A stretch of 18,459 nt of DNA from Candidatus Agathobaculum merdigallinarum. Lineage in GTDB: Bacteria > Bacillota > Clostridia > Oscillospirales > Butyricicoccaceae. The stretch is taken from assembly GCA_019115425.1 (NCBI GenBank), contig DXDO01000151.1:1-18459 (forward strand). Direction: 5' to 3'. The notes beneath the pieces are model-generated. The model worked only from the letters and a program-made list of their open reading frames with translations. It was not told where the DNA came from and did no database searches. The position numbers and the translations under genes were made by a program. Below, piece after piece: positions 6,436-13,793 of this stretch (within the stretch, counting starts at the first letter, position 1; the number at the start of each line of letters is the position of its first letter).

Positions 6436-7557
6436 CTACAAAATGAAGTCCGCCAGACGGGCGGCTGCGTCCGGATGGGCGACCGCCTGCATGGTCTGCC
6501 GCACGGTCTGAAGCCGCACAGGATTGCTGAACAGTTCGTATACTGCCTCATCGATGGGAAAATGCTTGGTGATCAGCGCAGCCATGCCGTTATTGACCAG
6601 AAATTCGACATTGCGTTCCTCGTGGCCGGGGATAGGGTCCACCAGCAGCATGGGAAGGTTTTTAGCCAACGCCTCGGAAACAGTCAGCCCGCCCGGTTTG
6701 GAGACGATGCAGTCCGACGCGCTCATCATAACCTCTACATTGTGTACAAAGCCGTATGCTTTGACCACGCAGTCCCCCTCATAACGGGAGGCAAACTGCT
6801 CAACGCGCAGCTTCATTTTGGTGTTGTTGCCGCATACGACCAGCAGCTGCAGCGGGATACCGATTTGGGTCAGCTTTTCCAGAATCTTAACATGATCTGC
6901 ATAGCCCATGCTGCCGCCCATGAGCAGCAGCGTGCGCATATCGGGATCGATGCCGAGCTGCGCGGCGGCATCCCTGCGAGACAAACGCTGGTTGAACTTG
7001 GGATGCACTGGAATACCAAACGGCAGGATTCGCTCCTCGGGGATGCCGCGCTTGACGCAGCGGAAGGTCAGCAGTTCGCTGGCGATGACGATGTGCTGCA
7101 CCCGCGGTACATCCTCCCAGTAGGGGTGGAGGGTATAGTCGGTGACGATGCCGATGGTTTTGATATCATCCAGCTTTTTGCGCTTTTTTAATTCGTCCAC
7201 CATCTGCGCGGCAAAGATATGCGTACACACGATAACGTCCGGCGTATAGCCGGCCAGAACCTTGGCAAACTTGGACGCGCCGAGCGCATTGATGATGTTG
7301 ATGATGCTGGGCGCGCTGGAAAAATAGCTTGCTCCGTTGTTTTCCGCCAACTGGTAAACCAGACGGTAGAGCGTCTGCATATGCTTGGAGGAAAACAGGT
7401 AGCCTTTATCAATCGTGGTTTTGATCAGGTTACTGATATAGGCGTAAACGTCGAGCGTATGCACCTCTGCACCCTTGCTTATCAGAATATCCCCAATCGC
7501 TTTGGCGGTGGCATGGTGGCCATAGCCTGCCGTAACGGATAAAATCAATACTCTCAT
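6436..7557 (-). CDS. Processive diacylglycerol beta-glucosyltransferase-like (MGDG synthase/UgtP family)
   Basis: Peripheral membrane glycosyltransferase (GT28-type GT-B fold), 373 residues. The N-terminal acceptor domain opens with the hallmark SVTAGYGHHATAKAI. The C-terminal donor domain has GGSMGYADH near residue 214, then YGFVHNVEVMMSASDCIVSKPGG and the nucleotide-sugar-binding LTVSEAL and PIPGHEERN. Relatives add glucose or galactose to diacylglycerol, making membrane glycolipids and the lipoteichoic acid anchor. A ribosome binding site AGGAGAGG lies 7 bases before the ATG at 7557. It follows spoVG by 80 bases on the same strand and could be co-transcribed. Whether it is processive and which sugar it uses cannot be told from sequence. 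Confidence 0.9.
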   Translation of the reverse strand: MRVLILSVTAGYGHHATAKAIGDILISKGAEVHTLDVYAYISNLIKTTIDKGYLFSSKHMQTLYRLVYQLAENNGASYFSSAPSIINIINALGASKFAKVLAGYTPDVIVCTHIFAAQMVDELKKRKKLDDIKTIGIVTDYTLHPYWEDVPRVQHIVIASELLTFRCVKRGIPEERILPFGIPVHPKFNQRLSRRDAAAQLGIDPDMRTLLLMGGSMGYADHVKILEKLTQIGIPLQLLVVCGNNTKMKLRVEQFASRYEGDCVVKAYGFVHNVEVMMSASDCIVSKPGGLTVSEALAKNLPMLLVDPIPGHEERNVEFLVNNGMAALITKHFPIDEAVYELFSNPVRLQTVRQTMQAVAHPDAAARLADFIL

Positions 7558-7637
7558 ACCGGAACCTCTCCTTGTATAGAGCTATTCTACCGCAAAACAG
7601 GGGAAAAAGCAAATTATTCCGTTAAGAGAGAGAAAGT

Positions 7638-7898
7638 TTACTGTAAAAAAGAAGCGCGGTAGGCGTCGAGCACCTGATGTTCCAGCTCGTCGCGCAGCAT
7701 GTGCCCGACAGGGTGAGCGATATCGCGGAAGCGGCCGTCCGGCATCCGGCGCGAAGGCATGGCCAGAAACAGCCGGTCGTGGCCGTCGATGATCTTGATG
7801 TCGTGAATGGCAAGCACGCCGTCGAACGTGACGGAAACCAGGGCCTTGAGCCTGCCGTATTCTTCCACATGGCGGAATTTGATGTCTGTAATCTGCAT
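7638..7898 (-). CDS. spoVG: SpoVG family septation/RNA-binding regulator
   Basis: 86-residue protein with the full SpoVG signature: an opening MQITDIKFR, then VHDIKIIDG-type strand (here AIHDIKIIDGHDRLFLAMPS) and the conserved PDGRFRDIAHPV. SpoVG is a small dimeric regulator first found in sporulation septation in Bacillus and later shown to bind nucleic acid. The length matches the family. The ATG at 7898 is preceded by AAAGGA at a 7-base distance. The gene is on the minus strand, divergent from flagellin across a 392-bp gap, and its promoter must lie between about 7920 and 7990; I see no clear consensus match there. Confidence 0.93.
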   Translation of the reverse strand: MQITDIKFRHVEEYGRLKALVSVTFDGVLAIHDIKIIDGHDRLFLAMPSRRMPDGRFRDIAHPVGHMLRDELEHQVLDAYRASFLQ

Positions 7899-8109
7899 AG
7901 TCTGTTTCCTTTCTCAAAGGGTTTGCGTTGTTTTGTATACCTGTTTATAGTTTAACAAAAATAGCCGTTTTTAAACAAAGCTGCATAAAACAGCGATGGG
8001 TTGGATAAGGCATTGATGATACAACTGCTATTTTGGGGAAAATATACTATATTCAATCGGGCTAATCTGTGCAAAATGTAAAAATATTAAAAAATATTTT
8101 GTGCGCCGC

Positions 8110-8136
8110 TTATTTATAGTCAAAAGCAACCGATGA
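8110..8136 (+). promoter_or_regulatory. Possible sigma-28-type promoter for flagellin
   Basis: ACCGATGA at 8129-8136 resembles the motility sigma factor -10 (GCCGATAT or GCCGATAA). The expected TAAA-like -35 about 15 bases upstream is only weakly matched (TTAT at 8110-8113). It is the best candidate I can see in the 392-bp gap upstream of flagellin and would give a leader of roughly 150 bases. Confidence 0.3.
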
Positions 8137-8155
8137 AAACAATGTAAATAATCAA

Positions 8156-8282
8156 GGGCTTTATGAAAAAGCCCAGATAAATGGTTTTCAAACAGGGAAA
8201 TGGAAACCTGTCTGGAATAAATCTTATTCACCCAACAGACCGCGGTCGGAAGGAACCGCCGCGGGCGGATTCTGAAAAGGAG
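8156..8282 (+). promoter_or_regulatory. Structured 5' leader of flagellin, possible CsrA target
   Basis: Three stem-loops in a row precede the flagellin start. The first pairs GGGCTTT with AAAGCCC (8156-8162/8168-8174). The second pairs ACAGG with CCTGT (8192-8196/8207-8211) and its loop contains GGA; its left side reads ACAGGGA, close to the CsrA core ACARGGA. The third pairs CCGCGG with CCGCGG (8240-8245/8259-8264) and exposes GGAAGGA in its loop. The ribosome binding site AGGAG follows at 8278-8282. In Bacillus, CsrA represses flagellin by binding GGA-containing hairpins in the hag leader; the same mode is inferred here. Confidence 0.45.
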
Positions 8283-8290
8283 TTGTAATT

Positions 8291-9490
8291 ATGAGAATCC
8301 AACATAACATTATGGCAATGAATGCCTACCGCAACTACAACAACAACACGAGCGCACTGTCCAAGAACCTTGAGAAGCTGTCTTCCGGCTACAAGATCAA
8401 CCGCGCGGGCGACGACGCGGCGGGCCTTGCGATTTCCGAGAAGATGCGCGCACAGATCACCGGTCTGGACAAGGCGCAGGACAACGCGAAGGACGGCATC
8501 TCCCTCGTGCAGACTGCTGAAGGCGCGCTGACCGAAGTACACGACATGCTTAACCGTATGTACGAGCTGGCTGAGCAGTCCGCGAACGGCACCTATGAGG
8601 GTGCGACCGACCGTGCACAGCTCCAGAAGGAAGTTGACCAGCTCCGTTCTGAGATCGACCGCATCTCTGATTCCGCGAACTTCAACGGTATCAAGTTGCT
8701 GGATGGTTCTCTGGCTGGCTACACCGATGCCACCAGCACGGCGTTGTCTATAACGGCTGGTACAACTAGCGCTAAGATGTCTGTCGAACTTGATTTGGCT
8801 GGCTTTGCGGTCGGCAACAAGGTTGCTGGCGATGGCGGTGTCATGACCGTGTCCCTCGGTGGCAAGACCTATGACGTAGAAGTTACCGCTGGCATGTCGG
8901 CGGGTGCTTTCGCTACGGCACTGGTCTCTGCAATCAATGCAGATAAGCCGAATGGCGGGGTAGCTGGCGACTTTACCGCAAAAGTGACCGGTACCACGAA
9001 GGTCGTTCTGGAAGCTGCTGCTAACGGGGCGGATGCTGCGGCAGAAGACATGTTTGGAACCAACTTCACTACCTCTGTAAAGGACGGTGTGGGCGGTTTG
9101 GTTCTGCAGATCGGCGACACCAGCGACAGTTGGAACCAGTTGTACGTTGCGGTCAAGGATACAAGTTCTGCGGCTATTGGGATCTCTAACCTGACTATTG
9201 CTACGCAGGAGGGTGCCGCCGCTGCGCTGGACACGATCAAGTCGGCAATCAACTATGTTTCCGACGTGCGCGGTACGCTGGGCGCGACCCAGAACCGTCT
9301 GGATCATACCATCAACAACCTGTCCGTCATGGAAGAGAACATTCAGGACGCAGAGTCCACCATCCGCGACACGGACGTAGCGGAAGAGATGATGTCCTAC
9401 ACCAAGAACAACATCCTCATCCAGTCCGCGCAGGCGATGCTGGCGCAGGCAAATCAGGTTCCGCAGGGAGTTCTGCAGCTCCTGCAGTAA
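8291..9490 (+). CDS. fliC: Flagellin
   Basis: Filament subunit of 399 residues, exported through the flagellar type III apparatus. The conserved N-terminal D0/D1 region (residues about 1-138) starts MRIQHNIMAMNAYR and contains LSSGYKINRAGDDAAGLAISEKMR and the MYELAEQSANGTY segment near the TLR5 contact. The C-terminal D1/D0 region (about 304-399) ends with SAQAMLAQANQVPQGVLQLLQ. Between them is a Ser/Thr/Gly/Ala-rich variable domain exposed on the filament surface, with more T- and A-ending codons (ATA, ACT, TTG, GCT) than the ends. It has its own leader and a strong terminator, so it is monocistronic; the group-transfer gene set begins 97 bases downstream. No chaperone, hook or cap genes are in the window. 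Confidence 0.97.
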   Translation: MRIQHNIMAMNAYRNYNNNTSALSKNLEKLSSGYKINRAGDDAAGLAISEKMRAQITGLDKAQDNAKDGISLVQTAEGALTEVHDMLNRMYELAEQSANGTYEGATDRAQLQKEVDQLRSEIDRISDSANFNGIKLLDGSLAGYTDATSTALSITAGTTSAKMSVELDLAGFAVGNKVAGDGGVMTVSLGGKTYDVEVTAGMSAGAFATALVSAINADKPNGGVAGDFTAKVTGTTKVVLEAAANGADAAAEDMFGTNFTTSVKDGVGGLVLQIGDTSDSWNQLYVAVKDTSSAAIGISNLTIATQEGAAAALDTIKSAINYVSDVRGTLGATQNRLDHTINNLSVMEENIQDAESTIRDTDVAEEMMSYTKNNILIQSAQAMLAQANQVPQGVLQLLQ

Positions 9491-9524
9491 GTTTTATTTC
9501 CGTACAGGCGTTTGCCAAGTTGAA

Positions 9525-9560
9525 GGGGCCGGCCGAAAGGCCGGCTCCCTTTTTGTTTTT
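9525..9560 (+). terminator. Rho-independent terminator after flagellin
   Basis: GC-rich stem GCCGGCC / GGCCGGC with a GAAA tetraloop, extended by one G-T and two G-C pairs, followed by TTTTTGTTTTT. It separates the flagellin transcript from the following three-gene unit, though read-through is possible because the next start is only about 27 bases further on and no separate promoter is evident. Confidence 0.92.
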
Positions 9561-9586
9561 GATTTTGACGACTGAGGTGAAAAACT

Positions 9587-11530
9587 ATGCAGCCGATTGA
9601 GATCGCGCGCCGGATGGCCGAGCTGGGCCAGAAGGAGGACGCGCAAAAAGCTTATACGGTCGCACTGACCAAGGAGGAACTGGCTCCAATAGAACGGTTT
9701 GAAGCGGCCAGCTACATCTTTTTCTCGCAGGGGAATTATAAAACCGCCTATACCGCCCTTGTCGCCCTGTATAACGAGGGGCACTTTAGGGACGAAGTGA
9801 TGAAATTGCTCGCGCAGGCGTTTTATCAGCCGAACGAGGATGAGCTGCGGCAGCGGTATGCGGAAAACTGTGCCGCGCTGGCTGCATATCCCTATTTCTT
9901 TCGAGCGGACTTCCCAGATTTTGACGAACTGCCCCTGCACTTCTTTCCCTTTGATGATGACGGCTATCTGCCGTTCGACCCAGCGGAAAACCGCTTCGGG
10001 GAATATATTAACTTCAACCATCCGGTGATCGACCGGTACTTCTTTAAAGACTTGGAAAATCCCATCCTCGCGCAGGATGTTTATTCACAATATCAGCTGG
10101 AATATTTAAACGACACCGTCCGCAAGAGCGAATGGATCGGTCGGGATAACCATGTTTATCTCCACTATACAGATTGGGAACAATTCTGCGCCCATTTGCA
10201 GTGTCTGGAGCTGAAGCCGCTGCTCGCAGACGAAAAATTTGTCTTTTTGGTCGGGGAGGAAATTGCCCGGTATCCAATCAATTTCGCGGCGGAATACGGC
10301 GTGGATTACAGCCGGTATCCTGTACGGCCTGTCGGCGTGCAGGAGGTCAACCGTCTGATTTGGCATACCCAGCTGGCCGCCCATAATGGCGGCGACTTTT
10401 TCAACGAGATTTTTTACGGGCATCCCAACATCATGTCCTATGAGTCCGTGATGTTTGACGATATTTCGGAGCAAATCAAAAAAATTCGCGTGCGTTTTTA
10501 TAAGCACACGTTGGGCAATATGGTCATCCACCAGCAGCTTGCGGCTATCAAGCGGCCCACGGATAAAGATTTTCTGGTGGCCTATTTTCTGATCAAGCCG
10601 GATACGAGCCGCTGGCTGGATAAAAATTCGCGTATCGCCCCGGCGTTGTTCTTCCAGCCCCATTTTGGCAACATCCGGTATGAGCTGGAGGTCGCGGAGG
10701 GGGACGGCTACTGTGCCCTGTTTTCTGAGGAATATGAGAAAATCAAGAAATCCTCCATTTTTAAAGGGTTTAAGTATATCAAAACGTTCACGCCCATCCG
10801 CAGGCCGACCACCAGCTACGCCGCAACGGTGCGCTTCATGGTGGCGCAGCTCGGCGATCCAGATAATCCGGTGCGAATTGAAGATGAATTGGCCAACCGT
10901 ATCCTCAACCGCAGCTATCTGCGCGAGCCGGACGACCGCCTGCTGATGGACAGCGCGCTCGTGCGCTTTGAGGACGGCAAGCTCAACCCCAAGGCGATTT
11001 TCCCAGTGTTGGCGGAGTTTCTGGATATTCCCTATACCGAGAGCATGACCTATTGCTCCAGCCGTCTGGGCCTGAACCCGGAATCGCTGAAGGGCAATGC
11101 ACGGGGCTTTGACCCTGCTACGGTATACCGCACCTACGATGAGTACGCAAACGACGACGAGCGGGCTTTTTTGGAATATTTCATGCGGGATATTTACGAG
11201 GCCTGCGGCTACAGCTTCCACTATTACAAGGGCGAGCCGGTGGACGAAGCATGGGCGCGGGAAAAGATCGAAGGGTTTACCACGCTCAACAGCTATATCA
11301 TCCGTTCCCTGCGGGAGTGCTACGACGGAATACGGGCAAAGGGCGTCCGCATGGAAAACGATGAGCAGGAGATCACCCGAAATATGGACGGGATGAACCA
11401 GAACCGCATGCGCATTGCGGAGCTGCTGCTCAAGAATCCGCGCTTTGTCACCCGTCAGGGCCAGCCATTGCGGATGATGGAGCCTTTGAAGCTCGATCCC
11501 GCGCTGCTTGAGCAGCCGTTATACCACTGA
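9587..11530 (+). CDS. TPR/sulfotransferase-like protein next to flagellin
   Basis: Soluble protein of 647 residues, no signal peptide or membrane segment. Residues about 1-100 are helical with TPR-like spacing (A-x-x-Y-x-x-A-L patterns). The C-terminal half resembles sulfotransferases: NEIFYGHPNI near residues 272-281 matches the helix after the PAPS-binding loop, KRPTDKDFLVAY near 322 matches the 3'-phosphate segment (R-D-P-x-D-x-x-x-S-x), and ALVRFEDGKLNPKAIFPV plus EFLDIPY near 456-485 matches the conserved V-R-Y-E-D-L..P....L..FLGIP block. The expected loop P-R-S-G-T-T is degenerate (AHNGGDFF). Position suggests it modifies flagellin. The ribosome binding site TGAGG sits 9 bases before the ATG. 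The next gene, a PAPS-synthase-type kinase, fits this reading. An unknown non-catalytic relative is the alternative. Confidence 0.6.
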   Translation: MQPIEIARRMAELGQKEDAQKAYTVALTKEELAPIERFEAASYIFFSQGNYKTAYTALVALYNEGHFRDEVMKLLAQAFYQPNEDELRQRYAENCAALAAYPYFFRADFPDFDELPLHFFPFDDDGYLPFDPAENRFGEYINFNHPVIDRYFFKDLENPILAQDVYSQYQLEYLNDTVRKSEWIGRDNHVYLHYTDWEQFCAHLQCLELKPLLADEKFVFLVGEEIARYPINFAAEYGVDYSRYPVRPVGVQEVNRLIWHTQLAAHNGGDFFNEIFYGHPNIMSYESVMFDDISEQIKKIRVRFYKHTLGNMVIHQQLAAIKRPTDKDFLVAYFLIKPDTSRWLDKNSRIAPALFFQPHFGNIRYELEVAEGDGYCALFSEEYEKIKKSSIFKGFKYIKTFTPIRRPTTSYAATVRFMVAQLGDPDNPVRIEDELANRILNRSYLREPDDRLLMDSALVRFEDGKLNPKAIFPVLAEFLDIPYTESMTYCSSRLGLNPESLKGNARGFDPATVYRTYDEYANDDERAFLEYFMRDIYEACGYSFHYYKGEPVDEAWAREKIEGFTTLNSYIIRSLRECYDGIRAKGVRMENDEQEITRNMDGMNQNRMRIAELLLKNPRFVTRQGQPLRMMEPLKLDPALLEQPLYH

Positions 11531-11543
11531 CGCGGAGGAAATT

Positions 11544-12686
11544 ATGGATAACAAAGGAACTGTTTATTTTTTCACAGGTCTTTCCGGTGCGGGCAAGACC
11601 ACGCTCGGCGGGCTGTTTTACCGCAGGCTGAAAAACACAAAGCCGAATGCGGTTTATCTGGATGGCGATGAAATGCGTTTGGCGTTTGGCGAGGACATCG
11701 GCTATACCCATGAGGAGCGCCTGCGCTGGGCAGGACGTATCTTCCGTGTTTGCAAAATGTTGTCCGATCAGGGGATCGACGTGGTTTGCTGCTCGATCGC
11801 AATGTATGAGTCCGTGCGCGCGTGGAACCGTGAACACATCACCCATTACAAGGAAATTTATGTACGGGTAAAGAAAGAGACCCTGCTGGCCCGCAACCAG
11901 AAAGGTCTTTACACCGCGGCGCATAACGTCGTTGGTATCGATCTGCCGTTCGACGAGCCGCAGCACCCGGATTTGGTAATCCAGAATGACGGTGCCCAGA
12001 CGCCGCTTGCGCTGGTAGAAAAGATTGAGCAGCAGCTGTATCCACGCATCGTGCAGGATCCAATTGATAACACAGATTATTGGAACCAGTATTATCAGAA
12101 CAAAATCTGTTCGACCGAGCCGTCTCCGTTTGCAAAGTATGTGTCCACACTGGTTGACGCGGGGAAAACAATGGTGGATCTTGGTTGCGGAAACGGGCGG
12201 GATACCATATATTTCGCAGGTCGTGGTATGAAGATGACCGCGATCGACCTATCGGATTCCGCAATTTCCATTTTGAAGCAGCAGTCTATCCCGAATACGG
12301 AATTTATATGCGCCGATTTCGTTAATCAGCCTGACCCACATGGGAATGGATATGATTACGCATACAGCCGTTTCACCATCCATTCCATCAACCAGACACA
12401 GGAACGCATCCTGCTGCGGTCGATTTTCGGTGCCCTCAGGCATGGCGGAAAGTTCTTCATTGAAGTACGGAGCATCCATGACCCGCTGTTCGGACGGGGT
12501 GAAGCGTTGGAGCGTAACGCATTTTTCTATGATAACCATTACCGCCGGTTTATTGTGCTCGATGAGCTTAAGACGGGCCTGCAGGAGTTTGGCTTCCAGA
12601 TCGAATACGCGCAGGAGAAGACCGGATTTGCGCCATATGGAAATGATGATCCGCCTGTCATTCGTATTGTTGCCAAAAAACCGTAA
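11544..12686 (+). CDS. APS-kinase-like / SAM-dependent methyltransferase fusion
   Basis: Two enzymes in one 380-residue chain. Residues 1-166 are an adenylylsulfate-kinase (CysC) fold: P-loop GLSGAGKTT at 12-20, LDGDEMR at 39-45, and RNQKGLY at 117-123 followed by GIDLPFDEP at 131-139, as in APS kinases. The usual D-R-x-E-N-I-R-R substrate block reads ERLRWAGR, so the substrate may be APS or a similar nucleotide. Residues about 177-380 are a class-I methyltransferase with motif I MVDLGCGNGRD at 210-220. The ATG at 11544 follows GGAGGAA; a longer start at 11508 would overlap the upstream gene. Likely role: making a 3'-phosphonucleotide donor and methylating the donor group or its acceptor. Campylobacter Cj1415, a CysC homologue acting on CDP-phosphoramidate, is a relevant precedent. 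Confidence 0.8.
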   Translation: MDNKGTVYFFTGLSGAGKTTLGGLFYRRLKNTKPNAVYLDGDEMRLAFGEDIGYTHEERLRWAGRIFRVCKMLSDQGIDVVCCSIAMYESVRAWNREHITHYKEIYVRVKKETLLARNQKGLYTAAHNVVGIDLPFDEPQHPDLVIQNDGAQTPLALVEKIEQQLYPRIVQDPIDNTDYWNQYYQNKICSTEPSPFAKYVSTLVDAGKTMVDLGCGNGRDTIYFAGRGMKMTAIDLSDSAISILKQQSIPNTEFICADFVNQPDPHGNGYDYAYSRFTIHSINQTQERILLRSIFGALRHGGKFFIEVRSIHDPLFGRGEALERNAFFYDNHYRRFIVLDELKTGLQEFGFQIEYAQEKTGFAPYGNDDPPVIRIVAKKP

Positions 12687-12700
12687 TAAGGAAGGATATT

Positions 12701-13516
12701 ATGTATAAAGCTGACCTGCATACACATACCAATGCCTCCGATGGACAGTATTCGCCTGCCGAAGTGGTGCGAAAAGCGAAGGAAGCAGGGATTGAGTATC
12801 TTGCAGTCACAGACCATGACACGATCGATGGACTGCCGGAAGCCATGGAGACCGGCAGGGAATATGGTCTGACAGTTATATCTGGCATTGAACTGGGAGC
12901 GAAAGAGGATCGGCATATGCACATATTGGGATATGCCTTTCGACCGGATGACAAAGCGTTGCAGGCGCTGTGCAGGAAGCTGCGGCAGGGTAGAGATGAG
13001 CGTAAGTATCGGATCATAGAGTTTTTGAAAAGCAAAGGGATTTCACTCTCGCTTGAGGAGGTGGAGCAGACGGCGGGCGGCAGCGTGATTGCCCGTCCGC
13101 ACTTTGCGCGGGTTATGCTGCGGCATGGATATGTTAACTCCATGCGCGAGGCATTTGATCGATATCTGGATACGGAGGAGTATCAGGCGATCGAGCGCTA
13201 TAAGGCTGATGCTGCGACCTGTATCCAAATCATCCATCAGGCAGGAGGGAAGGCGGTCCTCGCGCATCCTTATCAGCTCAACCTATCTGATGTGGCATTG
13301 GAACGCACGGTAGCCGATTTGAAGACGGCAGGGCTTGATGGCTTGGAGTGTTTTTATCCGCAGCATACGCGCCAGATGGAAGAGCATTATTTGGCACTTG
13401 CCCGTAAGTTTTCTTTGTGTGTGACAGGAGGCAGTGATTTTCATGGCGAAAAGGTGCATGTTGACAGGCCGTTGCGTCCTATTTCCTTAGAAATTGGCTG
13501 GTTGCTGCAAGCATAG
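12701..13516 (+). CDS. PHP-domain phosphoesterase (3',5'-nucleotide bisphosphatase-like)
   Basis: Metal-dependent PHP-superfamily hydrolase, 271 residues, close in length to the YciV/RNase AM group. Metal-binding motifs in order: DLHTHTNASDG (residues 5-15), TDHDT, GIELGA, HMHILGY, ARPHFA, LAHPYQ and the final GSDFHG. Members of this group have been shown to convert 3',5'-adenosine bisphosphate (PAP) to AMP, and E. coli YciV also trims RNA 5' ends. It starts 14 bases after the kinase-methyltransferase stop with a good GGAAGGA site, so it lies in the same operon, where removing PAP or an equivalent leaving nucleotide would be the natural job. A housekeeping RNA-processing role is the alternative. 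Confidence 0.85.
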   Translation: MYKADLHTHTNASDGQYSPAEVVRKAKEAGIEYLAVTDHDTIDGLPEAMETGREYGLTVISGIELGAKEDRHMHILGYAFRPDDKALQALCRKLRQGRDERKYRIIEFLKSKGISLSLEEVEQTAGGSVIARPHFARVMLRHGYVNSMREAFDRYLDTEEYQAIERYKADAATCIQIIHQAGGKAVLAHPYQLNLSDVALERTVADLKTAGLDGLECFYPQHTRQMEEHYLALARKFSLCVTGGSDFHGEKVHVDRPLRPISLEIGWLLQA

Positions 13517-13696
13517 GACAAAAACAGTCTGTAAAAGCCTATGCAAGCATATATTCGGCATAACGCGATATGTTTTGTGCCATCTTCATAAGTTCGCAAT
13601 CTCTAAACTCAAGCAGCAGAAAGGCTGATCTTGTTGATGTTTGCCCGCAAAATTCATCAGCGGGAATACAAAGCAACATAATGCGATAGAAAAAAT
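13517..13696. other. Gap after the PHP gene, no gene seen
   Basis: The sequence between the PHP stop and the bidirectional terminator shows no convincing gene on either strand. A short inverted repeat CCCGC / GCGGG spans about 13646-13666. Base composition is more AT-rich than the neighbours. Confidence 0.5.
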
Positions 13697-13732
13697 AACG
13701 CGCAGACAGCGGTTACGCTGTCTGCGCGTTTT
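13697..13732. terminator. Bidirectional rho-independent terminator
   Basis: Long stem ACGCGCAGACAGCG / CGCTGTCTGCGCGT with loop GTTA. TTTT follows on the plus strand, and on the minus strand the preceding A-rich run gives TTATTTTTT. It lies between the convergent PHP gene and the exported PepSY gene and can serve both. It has not been invaded by the hairpin element found at the other two convergent junctions. Confidence 0.92.
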
Positions 13733-13793
13733 GCTATGCGGAAGATTTGACCGGCTTTTAGGGCAAGACCTACTTCAAACGTTGCGCACACGG

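Noticed and set aside
6085..7191. Long plus-strand open frame of 368 codons
   Set aside because: It runs antisense to the well-supported glycosyltransferase gene and its first part reads through the hairpin element; the translation resembles no family.
8228..9307. Minus-strand frame antisense to flagellin
   Set aside because: Flagellin identity is certain and the antisense translation is compositionally odd.
10106..11221. Minus-strand frame of 371 codons within the sulfotransferase-like gene
   Set aside because: No recognisable motif and no ribosome binding site, while the plus-strand frame has a good site, coupled neighbours and sulfotransferase-like blocks.
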